From: Rhizobium sp. L1K21
GTDB taxonomy: Bacteria > Pseudomonadota > Alphaproteobacteria > Rhizobiales > Rhizobiaceae
DNA length: 64,000 nt
NCBI RefSeq assembly: GCF_024055895.1
Contig: NZ_JAMXLE010000001.1
Coordinates: 2,472,698-2,536,697 of the forward strand
Reading direction: 5' to 3'
The notes beneath the pieces were generated by a model. It was not told the DNA's origin and searched no databases. It worked only from the letters and a program-made list of their open reading frames with translations. A program made the translations under genes and the position numbers. Below are positions 27,324 through 37,115 of this stretch, piece by piece (position 1 is the stretch's first letter; each line of letters opens with the position of its first letter).

Positions 27324-27500
27324 TCAAGAATTGTCTTCGATGGGTGCGTTCGGGCCGTTCTTCTTGATCGAATCGATCGCATTCTGCGCGCTGGCCTTGC
27401 TGGAATAACCCTCCGTGGAGAACATCACTTCGCTGTTATACTTGAAGCGCACCCGGAATTCGCCAGCTTTGTCCTTGTAGATTTCGAATTTGTGAGCCAT
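27324..27500 (-). CDS. YegP-family (DUF1508) small protein
   Basis: This 58-aa protein is a single DUF1508 repeat: MAHKFEIYKDKAGEFRVRFK, then an aromatic/Gly stretch (EGYSSKASAQNAI) and IKKNGPNAPI. YegP proteins usually have two such repeats; this is the one-repeat form. The start at 27500 has a GGGGGAGTTTC-like ribosome site and matches the domain, while the longer ORF to 27593 adds unrelated residues. The function is unknown. It lies downstream of the tRNA-Gln gene on the same strand. Confidence 0.85.
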   Translation of the reverse strand: MAHKFEIYKDKAGEFRVRFKYNSEVMFSTEGYSSKASAQNAIDSIKKNGPNAPIEDNS

Positions 27501-27621
27501 GAAACTCCCCCTTGTCCCAGTTAATAACGCAGCAGGAAAAGTGCCAGTTGTCACAACACTTGGCAAGATGCGTCTTGATAGCCGCATCATCAAAACAAAC
27601 CGGTAAGGACACTTGAGATCG

Positions 27622-27696
27622 TGGCTGGGGCGCCTGGATTCGAACCAGGGAATGGCGGTACCAAAAACCGCTGCCTTACCGCTTGGCTACGCCCCA
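27622..27696 (-). tRNA. tRNA-Gln (anticodon TTG)
   Basis: 75 bases with an encoded CCA. On the minus strand the acceptor TGGGGCG pairs with CGCCCCA, with G as discriminator. The D-arm holds AGCCAAGCGGTAAGGC, the anticodon stem is GCGGT/ACCGC around TTTTGGT (anticodon TTG, reading CAA/CAG), and the T-arm is CTGG-TTCGAAT-CCAG. All stems close. Confidence 0.96.
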
Positions 27697-27929
27697 ACGT
27701 TTGTCGCCTGAGCGACTTGCGAAGCGCTCTTAGCAAAGAGCACGCGGCGCGGCAACGGTTAACTTGCGCAATCTGAACAGAATTCTTCACGGATATTCAT
27801 CCGTTCATTCACCCGTTCGCCTTAGCTTGCCCGCACAGAGAGACATCGCCGCGAGGCCGGGGCTGAACATAATGTCGTCAACGCCGGAAAAGCGCCTATG
27901 TCCTTTATCGAAATTGAGTATAAGGGGGC

Positions 27930-28844
27930 ATGAGCGACGATACCCCAAAATTCGAAACCGCATTCGAGCCGGCGCATGGGCAAGCCATTATGGTGGCAGA
28001 CAATGTGCAACGCATTACCGTGCGCAATCCTGGCCCCTTCACCTTCCACGGAACCAATAGCTACATTGTTGGCAAGGATTCAGTCTGCGTCATTGATCCA
28101 GGCCCCGACAATGATGAACATTTTGACGCGCTGATGCGCGCGCTTGCAGGCCGGGAGGTGACGCATATTGCCGTCAGCCACACGCACAAGGACCATTCCC
28201 CCCTTTCGCGCCGGCTGAAAGCCGCAACGGGTGGGCTGATCGTGGGTGAAGGGCCGCATCGCCCTGCGCGGCCGCTCTTTGCGGGGGAGACGAACCCTTT
28301 TGCAGAAAGTTCGGACAGCGAATTTGCGCCTGACATTGTGCTGTCCGATGACGTGGTTCTTGAGGGCGATGGATGGGCGCTGCGCGGCATTGCCACCCCC
28401 GGCCACACGGCCAACCACATGGCTTTTGCACTGGAAGATACCGACATTCTGTTTTCCGCCGATCATGTGATGGCCTGGGCGACGACCATCGTGGCACCGC
28501 CCGATGGTGCCATGTCCGACTATATGGCATCGCTGGACCGGCTGATGGGTCGGAGCGACCGGCTCTATCTGCCGGGCCATGGTGGTCCAGTAAACGATCC
28601 TCAACCATTCCTGCGCGGCCTCAAGACCCATCGGCGCATGCGCGAAAGTGCCATTTTGAAGCGACTTGCCGCCGGGGATCGGACCATTGCGAATATGGTG
28701 AAGGTGATTTACCGCGACACCGATCCGCGCTTGCATGGTGCGGCATCACTTTCCGTGCTTGCCCATCTGGAAGACCTTGTGACGCGCGGGGCTGTCAGGT
28801 GCGAAGGCGTGCCGCGGCTTTCGGCGGAGTATGAAATCGCCTAA
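27930..28844 (+). CDS. MBL-fold metallo-hydrolase (LACTB2/glyoxalase II-like)
   Basis: 304 aa. The metal-binding HxHxDH motif is SHTHKDHSPL at about residue 87. Further ligands are in TPGHTANHMAF, SADHVMAW and LPGHGGPV. The C-terminal ~70 residues form the winged-helix-like cap seen in LACTB2-type proteins (HRRMRESAILKRLA ... AALSVLAHLEDLV). Family members are hydrolases or RNases, and the substrate here cannot be named. The 3' end overlaps the convergent DUF1499 gene by four bases. Confidence 0.9.
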   Translation: MSDDTPKFETAFEPAHGQAIMVADNVQRITVRNPGPFTFHGTNSYIVGKDSVCVIDPGPDNDEHFDALMRALAGREVTHIAVSHTHKDHSPLSRRLKAATGGLIVGEGPHRPARPLFAGETNPFAESSDSEFAPDIVLSDDVVLEGDGWALRGIATPGHTANHMAFALEDTDILFSADHVMAWATTIVAPPDGAMSDYMASLDRLMGRSDRLYLPGHGGPVNDPQPFLRGLKTHRRMRESAILKRLAAGDRTIANMVKVIYRDTDPRLHGAASLSVLAHLEDLVTRGAVRCEGVPRLSAEYEIA

Positions 28845-29755
28845 TCGCCTGCAATTCCGAGCAATTCGGCGTCGAGCGCCTTGAGGAACCGGGCAGCAAC
28901 GATGGCGCTGCCACCAATATCGGTCTGGCCATAACGGGACGCGACGCGGATATCGGCCAGCGTGGTTTCTTCTTCTTCGCGCAGCCTGATCACAAAGTCA
29001 TATTGCAAGCCGCTAAAGAGGGCCGTGGTGTCGCCTTGAAAGAAAGCCTCGTTTGCATTCGACGTCTCGTTGGACGGACCTGCGGCGACGTCTCTGTCGG
29101 GCCGTTCTGCGGGAATGGGCGCGACGAAATCATCCTCGGGCGCTTCTGAGCCTTCATCGCTTGTGACCGGCGGTTCGGCGGGAAGATCGCCCAACCCTGC
29201 CGGCAGCTTCTCCATGCGGATATTGAGACGCGCGGCAGCAGCGGCATTGCGCACACCGATGACCACGCGGTCCAAAGCACCATCATAGCGGTGACCGATC
29301 AGGGCCGGATATGAGAGAAACTGCTCCTGCAACTCGACCGCGGTGCGGGGTTTGCGTGTGCCAAGCCACATCTGATCATAATCGGGGACCTTCAGCCATT
29401 GGGGTTCTTCGATCACGTCTGTCGAGACTTCCCAGGATGCAGGATGCTCGTGAAGCAGCCAGGCGCCGTAAATGGCAGGGCCAAGCACAGGAAGCGTGAG
29501 CAAAAGGGCAACAAAGGAGGCCTTGCCACCTCTGGCACCCACCCGCCAAAGGCTTGAAAAGCCGATGAACGCCAGCAGCAGCGCAACGGCCGAAACAGCT
29601 ACGCTGACAACGGAAATGATTATAAATTCAGGCGTGTTGACCGGGCCGAACCGGTGTCCGAGCCAGGCAGCCAGTGCAAGCAGGAACGAAAAATAGGCAA
29701 TCCTGCGCGCCCAATGCGCCGCATAGGAATAGGGCCGTTCGTACTGAACCACCAT
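28841..29755 (-). CDS. DUF1499 membrane protein
   Basis: 304 aa. Three hydrophobic segments lie in the first ~110 residues (FLLALAAWLGHRF; IIISVVSVAVSAVALLLAFIGF; FVALLLTLPVLGPAIYGAWLL), followed by the DUF1499 region. This region includes QWLKVPDYDQMW, a Pro/Glu-rich insert (about 190-235) and DFVIRLREEE ... DIRVASRYGQTDIG...NAARFL-like C-terminal residues. The function is unknown. The acidic insert is longer than I would expect for the family. It shares a four-base overlap with the convergent MBL gene. The 228-base gap upstream (29756-29983) shows nothing clear. Confidence 0.82.
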   Translation of the reverse strand: MVVQYERPYSYAAHWARRIAYFSFLLALAAWLGHRFGPVNTPEFIIISVVSVAVSAVALLLAFIGFSSLWRVGARGGKASFVALLLTLPVLGPAIYGAWLLHEHPASWEVSTDVIEEPQWLKVPDYDQMWLGTRKPRTAVELQEQFLSYPALIGHRYDGALDRVVIGVRNAAAAARLNIRMEKLPAGLGDLPAEPPVTSDEGSEAPEDDFVAPIPAERPDRDVAAGPSNETSNANEAFFQGDTTALFSGLQYDFVIRLREEEETTLADIRVASRYGQTDIGGSAIVAARFLKALDAELLGIAGD

Positions 29756-29983
29756 GCGCCTCGCCTTCTCCCTGTCTCAATCCTGCATTTCGCGTGGCGT
29801 CTTATCAGGATTCGACGCCTCAACGTTGGTTTCTTATCAAGTTTGTTCCGCTTTGTGCAGCCACGTTCGGCAAACACCTTTTTCTTCAGCGGACCACACA
29901 CACCGGTTTGACCGGCGCGCCTCAAAATAGCCATTTGGCACGGCAATTCTGCTCTCCAGAAAAAGCAACAGGGAGATAACAAA

Positions 29984-30427
29984 ATGCCAGTTTCGGAAAA
30001 CGCCCAACCTGCGGAAGCCTTAAGCGATCGGCAAAAGAATCTGGCATCTTCCTTTCAGGCGACTTGGAAGGCGAAAGCGCGGATCGCGACGCGAATCGCC
30101 CATTTTTCAGCTGATGCAGAGACGTTCGAGACGCGTGTGCGTGAGCTCGCCAACGAACTTGGTGGCGATTATCTATTTGGCCTTCCAGCATCCGGGCTCG
30201 TCAAAGATTGCCAGCGCATTGCGGCGATGCGGCTGCCGGTGGAGGGCAAGGACGTGGATGAGACCATTTTTATTCTTCTCGACAATGCAGGCGAGACGGT
30301 TCGGCTGAGCAACAAAAAAGATCAGCTTCAGGATGTCGAGAAGTTTGCAGCAGCCTTTATCGACGTGCTGGGCCGCATCGGGCCATTGCCGGATACGGCA
30401 TCTGGCGAGGCACAATCCACCAACTGA
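29984..30427 (+). CDS. Conserved-looking hypothetical protein, 147 aa
   Basis: I do not recognise this protein. It has a good ribosome-binding site (AGGGAGA, seven to ten bases before the ATG), alphaproteobacterial-like codon use, and a plausible alpha/beta composition: a basic helical N-terminus (ATWKAKARIATRIAHF), a central VRELANELGGDYLFGLPASG stretch, and an acidic C-terminal half (DETIFILLDNAGETVRL ... FAAAFIDVLGRIG). It has no signal peptide or membrane segment. It ends seven bases from the convergent ppdK stop. It could be a small regulatory or stress protein, but nothing in the sequence says so. Confidence 0.7.
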   Translation: MPVSENAQPAEALSDRQKNLASSFQATWKAKARIATRIAHFSADAETFETRVRELANELGGDYLFGLPASGLVKDCQRIAAMRLPVEGKDVDETIFILLDNAGETVRLSNKKDQLQDVEKFAAAFIDVLGRIGPLPDTASGEAQSTN

Positions 30428-30434
30428 CGACCGT

Positions 30435-33122
30435 TCAATAAACGGCAGCTTTGGGCGTGGCACCTTCGTAGATCGTTGCCTGCGCGGCGGCCAGCCGGGC
30501 AACGGGTACACGGTATGGTGAGCAGGAAATATAGTCGAGACCGGTTGCCTCGCAGAAATGGATCGAGGCCGGATCGCCGGCATGTTCGCCGCAAATGCCA
30601 AGCTTGAGATCGTGACGTCCGGCTCGCCCGCGTTCAGAGGCGAGCTTGATGATTTCGCCCACCCCTTCATAGTCAAGCGAGACAAACGGATCTTTCTCGA
30701 TAATGCCCTTCTGGCGATAGGTCGTGAGAAAGCCGCCTGCGTCATCACGCGATATGCCGAAAACGGTCTGGGTCAGGTCGTTGGTGCCGAATGAGAAGAA
30801 TTCGGCGGCCTGGGCGATTTCCTGACCGCGAAATGCGGCGCGCGGCAACTCAATCATGGTGCCAACGAGGTAGTTCAGAAAGACGCCGGTTTCTTTCGCG
30901 ACATCGTCAGCCACCTGCTCAATGCGCGCTTTCACATAATCCAGTTCGCGGCGCAGGCTGACCAGCGGCACCATGATTTCAGGAACCACCGGCGCACCGG
31001 TGCTCTTGGCCGCCTCAACTGCGGCTTCAAAAATGGCGCGGGCCTGCATTTCGGCAATCTCGGGATAGGAAATGGCCAGACGGCAGCCGCGATGCCCCAG
31101 CATGGGGTTGAACTCGTGCATGGCTTCGATGCGGCGGCGCAGTTCTTCTTCACCAAGCCCCATCCGTTCGGCCATTTCGGCCACATCGCTGTCCACCTTC
31201 GGCAGGAATTCGTGCAGCGGTGGATCGAGCAGGCGGATGGTGACTGGCAGACCGTGCATGATTTCGAAGAGTTCGATGAAGTCGGAACGCTGCATGGGCA
31301 GCAGCTTTTCCAAGGACTGGCGACGGCCGTCCTCGTCTTCGGCCAGGATCATTTCGCGCACGACATTGATCCTGTTTTCCTCGAAGAACATGTGTTCGGT
31401 GCGGCAAAGCCCTATGCCTTCCGCGCCGAATTTGCGCGCGACGCGTGCCTCGGTGCTGGTGTCAGCGTTGGTGCGCACCCCCATGCGGCGGACAGCATCC
31501 GACCATTCCATGAGTTTGGCAAAGTCGCCGGCCAATTCCGGCTGCACCATCTGGGTCTGGCCACGGATGATTTGGCCCACGGAGCCATCGATGGTGATGT
31601 GGTCACCCTTTTTGAGCGTGACTCCCATGCTGGTCATGGTTCCCGCTTCAGCGTCAATGCGCACGGCACCTGCGCCGGCGACGCAAGGAATACCCATGCC
31701 GCGGGCGACCACCGCGGCGTGGCTGGTGAGACCACCTCTGGAGGTCAGCACACCTTCTGCGGCATGCATGCCATATACATCTTCAGGGCTGGTTTCGGAG
31801 CGGACGAGAATGACGCGCCGGCCTTCCTTGGCGGCGTGAACGGCATCTTCCGCATTGAAGACGATTTCGCCGGCGGCAGCGCCCGGCGAGGCGGGAAGCC
31901 CTGTGCCGATCACCTCGCGCTCGACGGACGGGTCGATTGCGGGGTGAAGCAGCTGCTCCAGCTCCAACGGGTCTATGCGGGTCAGCGCCTCTTCCCTGTT
32001 GATCAGCCCTTCATGCACCATATCGACAGCAGAGCGCATGCGGGCGCGAATGTCACATCGGGCAAGGCGGCTTTCCAGAATCCAGAAGTAACCGTCGTCG
32101 ACGGTAAATTCCAATTCCACCACATCGCGGTAATGACGCTCCAGCTTCTGCGTCATTTCCTCCAGCGTTTCATAGGCTTCCGGCAACATCGCTTCCAGCG
32201 ACATCTCCGTGCGTTCGGCCTCCTTGCGGCCGCGTTCGGAAATCTGGTGCGGGGCGCGGTCGCCCGTTGAAAGCTCGTAACCTTGCGCGCGCGGCAGGAA
32301 AGTGCCCGTGACGCCGGATGCGCCGGTCTTTGGATTGCGGGTGATGGCATTGCCCGTCATCGAATTGCCGTTACGGTTGCCAAACACCATGGCCTGAATG
32401 TTGACGGCGGTTCCCCAATCGACAGGAATGCTGTGGAGCTTTCGATAGGCCTCAGCGCGCGGTGCCGTCCAGCTCTTGAAGGCCGCGGCGATGACAGCCC
32501 AGAGCTGCTCTTGCGGGTCCTGCGGAAAGGTCTCGCCCATTTCGTCGAGAACAATCGCTTTGCCGGCTTCAATGACCTGCCGCCATTGTTCGACGGACAG
32601 GCCGGGATTGTTGGCAATCGCGGATTTTCCGCTTTTCTCCTCCAGCAGTTCTTCGAAGACCGCATGGTCCAGCCCCATGGCGAGATCGGCAAAGGTGGCG
32701 ATGAAACGGCGGTAGGTGCTCCAGGCAAAGTCCACGTCACCGGTCTCTTTGGCAAGTGCCTGCACAGTCTGATCGTTCAAGCCGATATTCAGGACGGTGC
32801 CGGTCATGCCCGGAACGGGCACACGGGTGCCGGGGCGCACAGAAAGGAAGAGCGGATTGTGCGCTGCGCCGAAACGCTTGCCGGTGCTTTCCTCTATCTG
32901 ATTGAGCCCCTTGGCGACCTGATCCAAGAGCGTGTCGGGGAAATGGCATTCGTGCTCGTGAAACCACGTGCAGGCATCGGCAATGATTGTCATCCCCGGC
33001 GGCACAGGCAAGCCCAGACTGCCAAGCTCGGCAAGGTTCGCGCCCTTTGCGCCCAGCAAGGCGCTATCGGAGGCACTGCCCTCCGAACGGCCCAAGCCAA
33101 AATTATATGTCCACTTACGCAT
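30435..33122 (-). CDS. ppdK: Pyruvate phosphate dikinase
   Basis: Interconverts pyruvate, ATP and Pi with PEP, AMP and PPi. The 895 aa are typical. The N-terminal ATP-grasp nucleotide-binding domain starts KWTYNFGLGRSEG, and the PEP/pyruvate-utilising swivelling domain has the catalytic His in GGLTSHAAVVARGMGIPCV. The C-terminal TIM-barrel has LCRTEHMFFEENRI and the Cys of LGICGEHAGDP. In Rhizobiales and Brucella the enzyme works in gluconeogenesis from C4 and C3 substrates. No regulatory PPDK kinase gene lies next to it. The 231-base gap upstream (33123-33353) shows no feature I can support. Confidence 0.97.
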   Translation of the reverse strand: MRKWTYNFGLGRSEGSASDSALLGAKGANLAELGSLGLPVPPGMTIIADACTWFHEHECHFPDTLLDQVAKGLNQIEESTGKRFGAAHNPLFLSVRPGTRVPVPGMTGTVLNIGLNDQTVQALAKETGDVDFAWSTYRRFIATFADLAMGLDHAVFEELLEEKSGKSAIANNPGLSVEQWRQVIEAGKAIVLDEMGETFPQDPQEQLWAVIAAAFKSWTAPRAEAYRKLHSIPVDWGTAVNIQAMVFGNRNGNSMTGNAITRNPKTGASGVTGTFLPRAQGYELSTGDRAPHQISERGRKEAERTEMSLEAMLPEAYETLEEMTQKLERHYRDVVELEFTVDDGYFWILESRLARCDIRARMRSAVDMVHEGLINREEALTRIDPLELEQLLHPAIDPSVEREVIGTGLPASPGAAAGEIVFNAEDAVHAAKEGRRVILVRSETSPEDVYGMHAAEGVLTSRGGLTSHAAVVARGMGIPCVAGAGAVRIDAEAGTMTSMGVTLKKGDHITIDGSVGQIIRGQTQMVQPELAGDFAKLMEWSDAVRRMGVRTNADTSTEARVARKFGAEGIGLCRTEHMFFEENRINVVREMILAEDEDGRRQSLEKLLPMQRSDFIELFEIMHGLPVTIRLLDPPLHEFLPKVDSDVAEMAERMGLGEEELRRRIEAMHEFNPMLGHRGCRLAISYPEIAEMQARAIFEAAVEAAKSTGAPVVPEIMVPLVSLRRELDYVKARIEQVADDVAKETGVFLNYLVGTMIELPRAAFRGQEIAQAAEFFSFGTNDLTQTVFGISRDDAGGFLTTYRQKGIIEKDPFVSLDYEGVGEIIKLASERGRAGRHDLKLGICGEHAGDPASIHFCEATGLDYISCSPYRVPVARLAAAQATIYEGATPKAAVY

Positions 33123-33353
33123 TCACGGCCTACCCGGCTCTCCCCTCATGCCAGTTTTGCAGGCCCCTCCCGACCAGCCTAAGGAAACTAACGGATTGCA
33201 TGACAAAAGAAAATGGCTGATCCCACAAAAATGCTGCAATGCACAAATTATTCGTGATCATGTTTAACCAGACGGCCTTCAACAGCTGATTTTCGCTGGA
33301 AAAGCGTTGCACTGCTTGGTAACACAGAGCCGACACACAACATGGAGGCAGGG

Positions 33354-33584
33354 ATGAACCGTTTTGAGGGGCCCGGCGGGCGGGAAGCCAAGATCCGCTA
33401 TCTGGATGCCGATTTCCAGATACTTCAACCCGGCACGTTCGTGACCTGCGCGATTTCCGGCAAGATGATTCCGATTGACGAGCTGAAATATTGGAGTGTC
33501 GCCCGCCAGGAAGCCTATGTTGACGCCGCAGCCTCGCTTGAGGCCGAAAAACGGGCGGGTGCCCTGCCGACGCAGAAACATTAG
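33354..33584 (+). CDS. DUF2093 small protein
   Basis: 76 aa, matching DUF2093 of Alphaproteobacteria: RFEGPGGREAKIRYLDADF, then VTCAISGKMIPIDELKYWSV and a charged C-terminus. The CxxSGK-IPIDELKYWSV part suggests a small zinc-ribbon-like fold with only one Cys, which is speculative. The GGAGGCAGGG site favours the ATG at 33354 over the one at 33342. In many Rhizobiales the gene lies between lpxK and mutL, as here. It is convergent with lpxK, with a six-base gap. Confidence 0.85.
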   Translation: MNRFEGPGGREAKIRYLDADFQILQPGTFVTCAISGKMIPIDELKYWSVARQEAYVDAAASLEAEKRAGALPTQKH

Positions 33585-33590
33585 AACACT

Positions 33591-34631
33591 CTATTTCGCA
33601 GCCGGGCGGGCGATCTTTCGCTTGCGGAACGCCGCAATAGCTTGGTTGATGATCCAGAGGGGCGCTGCCGGATCGTCGAATGCCATTTCGATTTCCAGCA
33701 CTTGTGCGGATTTTGCCAGATCTTCAGCTGTACCGTGGTGGCCCAGCAGCCGCACATGGTCCTTGGCGGTCGTCACCAATTGCAGATTCGCGCGCTCAGC
33801 GTCGTCCAACAGCGCGCGCATCTCATCGTGAGCGAGATGATGATGGTCGCCAAAGGAGCGTCGGATGACGATCTCCGCTCCGGTCTCCTCAAGCGTACGG
33901 TAAAACTTCTCCGGGTCCGCGATACCGGCAAAGGCGAGCACCTTCTTGCCCTTGAACGTTTCGGCGTTGCAGGTTTTCACATTCGCCAGATAGGTCGCAC
34001 GTCCGGCACGGGCCATCTTGCGAATGAAAGTATCGGTGATTTCCCCCTCGCCCACCGTCAAGAGGCCGGAGACATAAAGGATCTGGCGCTTCAACGGCGC
34101 GCGCACCGGGCCCGCCGGCAGCATGAAGCCGTTTCCGAGGCCGCGTTTGCCATCCACGACGATCAGCGCATAGTCGATGGCAATGCGCGCACTCTGGAAA
34201 CCATCATCCATGATGATGATATCTGCGCCTTCCCGTTTCAGGCGTTCGGCACCATCGACCCGATTGCGCGAGATAACCGTCAGCCCTTCGCGGGCGAGAA
34301 GCAGCGGCTCGTCACCCACATCCTTGGCGCGATGATGGTGCGGATCGACAATCGTCGTGCCTGAAAGCGAGCCGCCATAACCGCGGCTGAGCATGCCCGG
34401 TTTCAGTCCCGCAGCCTTGGCGGCGCGGGCCAGCGCAATCACGGTCGGGGTCTTGCCTGCGCCGCCAGCGGTGAAATTGCCCACACAGATCACCGGCAGA
34501 TCGACATCCACGCGTTTGGCGCGCGCCATGGCGCGACCGGCGAAATAACCATAGGCATAAGAAAAGGGCGACAAGAGCCAGGCCTGCCAACTCGATTTCT
34601 GCCACCAGAAAGGCGGTGTTTCGGAAACCAT
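33591..34631 (-). CDS. lpxK: Tetraacyldisaccharide 4'-kinase
   Basis: Phosphorylates the 4' position of the lipid A disaccharide to give lipid IVA, at the inner face of the inner membrane. It is 346 aa. The P-loop is [14 protein letters not shown] (about residues 52-65). Other matches are [25 protein letters not shown], and the C-terminal [15 protein letters not shown] / [10 protein letters not shown] region. The N-terminal amphipathic/hydrophobic helix ([17 protein letters not shown]) is usual. It is separated from the HAD phosphatase gene upstream by 93 bases. Confidence 0.96.
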   Translation of the reverse strand: MVSETPPFWWQKSSWQAWLLSPFSYAYGYFAGRAMARAKRVDVDLPVICVGNFTAGGAGKTPTVIALARAAKAAGLKPGMLSRGYGGSLSGTTIVDPHHHRAKDVGDEPLLLAREGLTVISRNRVDGAERLKREGADIIIMDDGFQSARIAIDYALIVVDGKRGLGNGFMLPAGPVRAPLKRQILYVSGLLTVGEGEITDTFIRKMARAGRATYLANVKTCNAETFKGKKVLAFAGIADPEKFYRTLEETGAEIVIRRSFGDHHHLAHDEMRALLDDAERANLQLVTTAKDHVRLLGHHGTAEDLAKSAQVLEIEMAFDDPAAPLWIINQAIAAFRKRKIARPAAK

Positions 34632-34724
34632 ATTTACTCAATTATCCCGCGCGGACGTTCATGTCTGCGTAGCTAAAGCGCGAAAAGCGCTCAAAAATCA
34701 AGCAAAGCCCCGCTTTATTTGCGA

Positions 34725-35426
34725 TTATTCGGCGTCGAGAAGGGTGTGAAGGCTGGTGATGTCGTCGAATACGTGATCGGCCAGGGGGCTGAGCGTCTGG
34801 CGCGTGCCGGTGCCGGTCAGCACGCCAATGGTCATGCCGGCGCCAGCGCTGCGCCCCATATGCATGTCGTGGCTGTTGTCGCCCACAACGATCATCGCGC
34901 CTGCATCAAGCCCTGTGACTTCGCAAAAGCCGAGCGCCATGCCGGGTTCCGGTTTGCAACCGTAGCCGGTGTCGTAGCCGGCGATATAATCAACATCACG
35001 GAGAAAATCGAAGCGCTGTGCCAGCGCCCGGATGGAACGTTCGTTGTCGCTGGAGGCAATGCCGGTTTTCAGGCCGCGCGCCTTCAAACCGGAGAAGAAC
35101 GATTTCAGATCGGTGACCGGAACGGACATTTCACTTGCCGAAGCAAAGAGCGTATCGAATGTGCCGAGCATGTCCTCGTAGGAAAGAACTGCACCGGCAT
35201 CGACCAAACCTCGGGCGATTTCAGCCGTGTTCCCCGCGGCAAGCAGGCTGTCTGCCAGCACGACGCCGCTTTCCGGGTCCATGCCGCCTACCCGCATCAG
35301 GTGATCGGCAAGCGCCTGATCGCCACCGGCGGCCATGAGCGTCAGTTGCCGGTTCACCGGCACCCAGCTCCTGGCATAGTCGAGCAGCGTTCCGTCCTTG
35401 TCGAAGAGGATGCCGGCGATCTTCAT
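34725..35426 (-). CDS. HAD-superfamily phosphatase (phosphoglycolate phosphatase-like)
   Basis: 233 aa with the four HAD motifs: FDKDGTLLDY (I), GIASSDNERS (II), the Lys of GCKPEPGMALGF (III) and VVGDNSHDMHMG (IV). The helical cap lies between I and II, a subfamily IA architecture. It is six bases past the waaA stop and upstream of lpxK, so it is probably in the same transcript. The substrate is unknown. Proximity to waaA/lpxK might suggest a sugar phosphate, but Kdo-8-phosphate phosphatases are of a different HAD type, so this is not assumed. Confidence 0.87.
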   Translation of the reverse strand: MKIAGILFDKDGTLLDYARSWVPVNRQLTLMAAGGDQALADHLMRVGGMDPESGVVLADSLLAAGNTAEIARGLVDAGAVLSYEDMLGTFDTLFASASEMSVPVTDLKSFFSGLKARGLKTGIASSDNERSIRALAQRFDFLRDVDYIAGYDTGYGCKPEPGMALGFCEVTGLDAGAMIVVGDNSHDMHMGRSAGAGMTIGVLTGTGTRQTLSPLADHVFDDITSLHTLLDAE

Positions 35427-35432
35427 CTCAAC

Positions 35433-36740
35433 TTACTCTTTGTTGTCGAGATAGGATTTGACGACGAGCGGGTTGATGTAAGGGGCCAGGCCTTTCAGCG
35501 TCGCCTCCAGTGCTCCGCGCATCTGCTGCACCGTGTCGAGACCCGCATTGATCATCTTGTGGCGCACCTCGTCATTGTTCATGAGGTAGTGCACACCCTT
35601 GGCCAGCATATCCTCATCCCGAACGATTTTTGCGCCGCCGTTCTTGGCAAGCCGCTGATAGGCATCGCGGAAATTCTGAACCTTGCCACCGGAAAGGACA
35701 GCGCAGCCAATCATGGCAGGCTCGAGCGGATTTTGACCGCCTTCAGCATGCATCGACCGGCCCACGAAGACGATATCCGTCAGGTTCAGGTAGAGCCCCA
35801 TTTCGCCGATTGTATCGCCGAGCAGGATATCCGTGCTGCGCGTGACCGCATCGCCATGGCTGCGCCGGGCGACATCGAGACCCATCGCTTCCAGCTTTTT
35901 CTGAATCTCGTCGGCGCGCTCGGGATGGCGCGGCACGATGACGGTCAGTTGGTTGTTCTTGCGCTTGAGGCGCTGATGGATGCGACCGGCCATTTCCTCT
36001 TCGCCTTCGAAGGTGGAAATCGCGGCCCAGGTGTGGCGACCTGCAATCTGCTGGCGGTAATGCTCGAGGTCTTCCGGGTTATAGGGCGGCTCGTCATTGT
36101 CGCCCTTGAGGTTTCCCGAGACCAGGACCGGAAGTGCGCCAAGCGCCGTGTAACGTATGCCGTCTTCCTCGGACTGCGCAATCACCAGCGCGAAATTGCG
36201 AAACAACTCTTCGGACAGAGACGACAAGCGCTTCCAGAGGGCAAAGGATTTGTCGGACAGGCGACCATTCACCAAAATCTGGGGAATGTGGCGTGCGCCC
36301 AGTTCCATAACCGTGACCGGCCAGATTTCAGACTCTGCAATGATGGCAGCGTCCGGCTTCCAATAATCGAGAAACCGGCTGACGGCAGGCTTGATATCCA
36401 GCGGCACATATTGATGGATCACGCCGTCGGGCGCACGATCACGGGCAACGGCGGCAGATGTGACCGTACCGGTGGTGAGAATGACCTGAATGCCGCGATT
36501 TCGAATTTCGCGCATGAGCGGAAGGACAGCGGTGGTCTCTCCCACGCTTGCGGCATGAAACCACACAAGCGGACCGGAAGGACGTTCCTGCGTGGGGCGG
36601 CCAAAACGCTCGCGCCGGCGGGCGGCATCTTCCTTGCCCTTGGCCGTGCGCATGGCCAGATAGACAACCAGCCCCGGAAACAGCGCAAAACCGGCCCATT
36701 TATAGGTCGATAATGCTGCCCGGCCGAACCAGTTGCTCAT
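35433..36740 (-). CDS. waaA: 3-deoxy-D-manno-octulosonic acid transferase
   Basis: Transfers Kdo from CMP-Kdo to lipid IVA in lipopolysaccharide core synthesis. It is 435 aa with an N-terminal membrane anchor (TYKWAGFALFPGLVVYLAM), the GT30 N-terminal domain with VWFHAASVGETTAVLPL (the catalytic Glu is in SVGET), and the C-terminal GT-B half with STFEGEEEMAGRIHQ, VPRHPERA, DIVFVGRSMHAEGGQNPLEPAM. The GGQNPLEP motif is diagnostic. It is flanked by DUF4170 and HAD genes in the block running from pmbA to lpxK. Confidence 0.96.
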   Translation of the reverse strand: MSNWFGRAALSTYKWAGFALFPGLVVYLAMRTAKGKEDAARRRERFGRPTQERPSGPLVWFHAASVGETTAVLPLMREIRNRGIQVILTTGTVTSAAVARDRAPDGVIHQYVPLDIKPAVSRFLDYWKPDAAIIAESEIWPVTVMELGARHIPQILVNGRLSDKSFALWKRLSSLSEELFRNFALVIAQSEEDGIRYTALGALPVLVSGNLKGDNDEPPYNPEDLEHYRQQIAGRHTWAAISTFEGEEEMAGRIHQRLKRKNNQLTVIVPRHPERADEIQKKLEAMGLDVARRSHGDAVTRSTDILLGDTIGEMGLYLNLTDIVFVGRSMHAEGGQNPLEPAMIGCAVLSGGKVQNFRDAYQRLAKNGGAKIVRDEDMLAKGVHYLMNNDEVRHKMINAGLDTVQQMRGALEATLKGLAPYINPLVVKSYLDNKE

Positions 36741-36815
36741 CCAATGTTCCCTCGCCGCTTCAAGCAGGCACGCCTATGCGCTTTGGCTTGCCGAAACAGC
36801 CGCTGTTAAAGTTGA

Positions 36816-37052
36816 TCAGGCGCTCTCGGGATCGAGAAGACGGTGCATATGCACGATGAAATAGCGCATTTCCGCGTTATCCACGGTCTGCTGCGCCTTG
36901 CCCCGCCAGGCGGTGAGCGCGGCCTGATAGTTCGGGAATATGCCAACAATGTCGAGTTCTTCGAGATTCTTGAACTGAACATCCTTGAGACTCTTCAGTT
37001 CGCCACCGAATACAAGATGCAACAACTGTTTGTCGCCAGTTTCACCAGACAT
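36816..37052 (-). CDS. DUF4170 small protein
   Basis: 78 aa. QLLHLVFGGELKSLKDVQFKN, NLEELDIVGIFPNYQAALTAW, KAQQTVDNAEMRYFIVHMHR and LLDPE match the DUF4170 family, which is almost always found next to waaA in Alphaproteobacteria. The function is unknown. By position it may belong to lipid A/Kdo metabolism. No signal peptide or membrane segment is seen. Confidence 0.88.
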   Translation of the reverse strand: MSGETGDKQLLHLVFGGELKSLKDVQFKNLEELDIVGIFPNYQAALTAWRGKAQQTVDNAEMRYFIVHMHRLLDPESA

Positions 37053-37115
37053 GATATCTCCTGCCTCTGGGTTGCTCCTCCCGCGCCTGCGGTGTGTCGC
37101 ATTTGTAGCAAAAGG

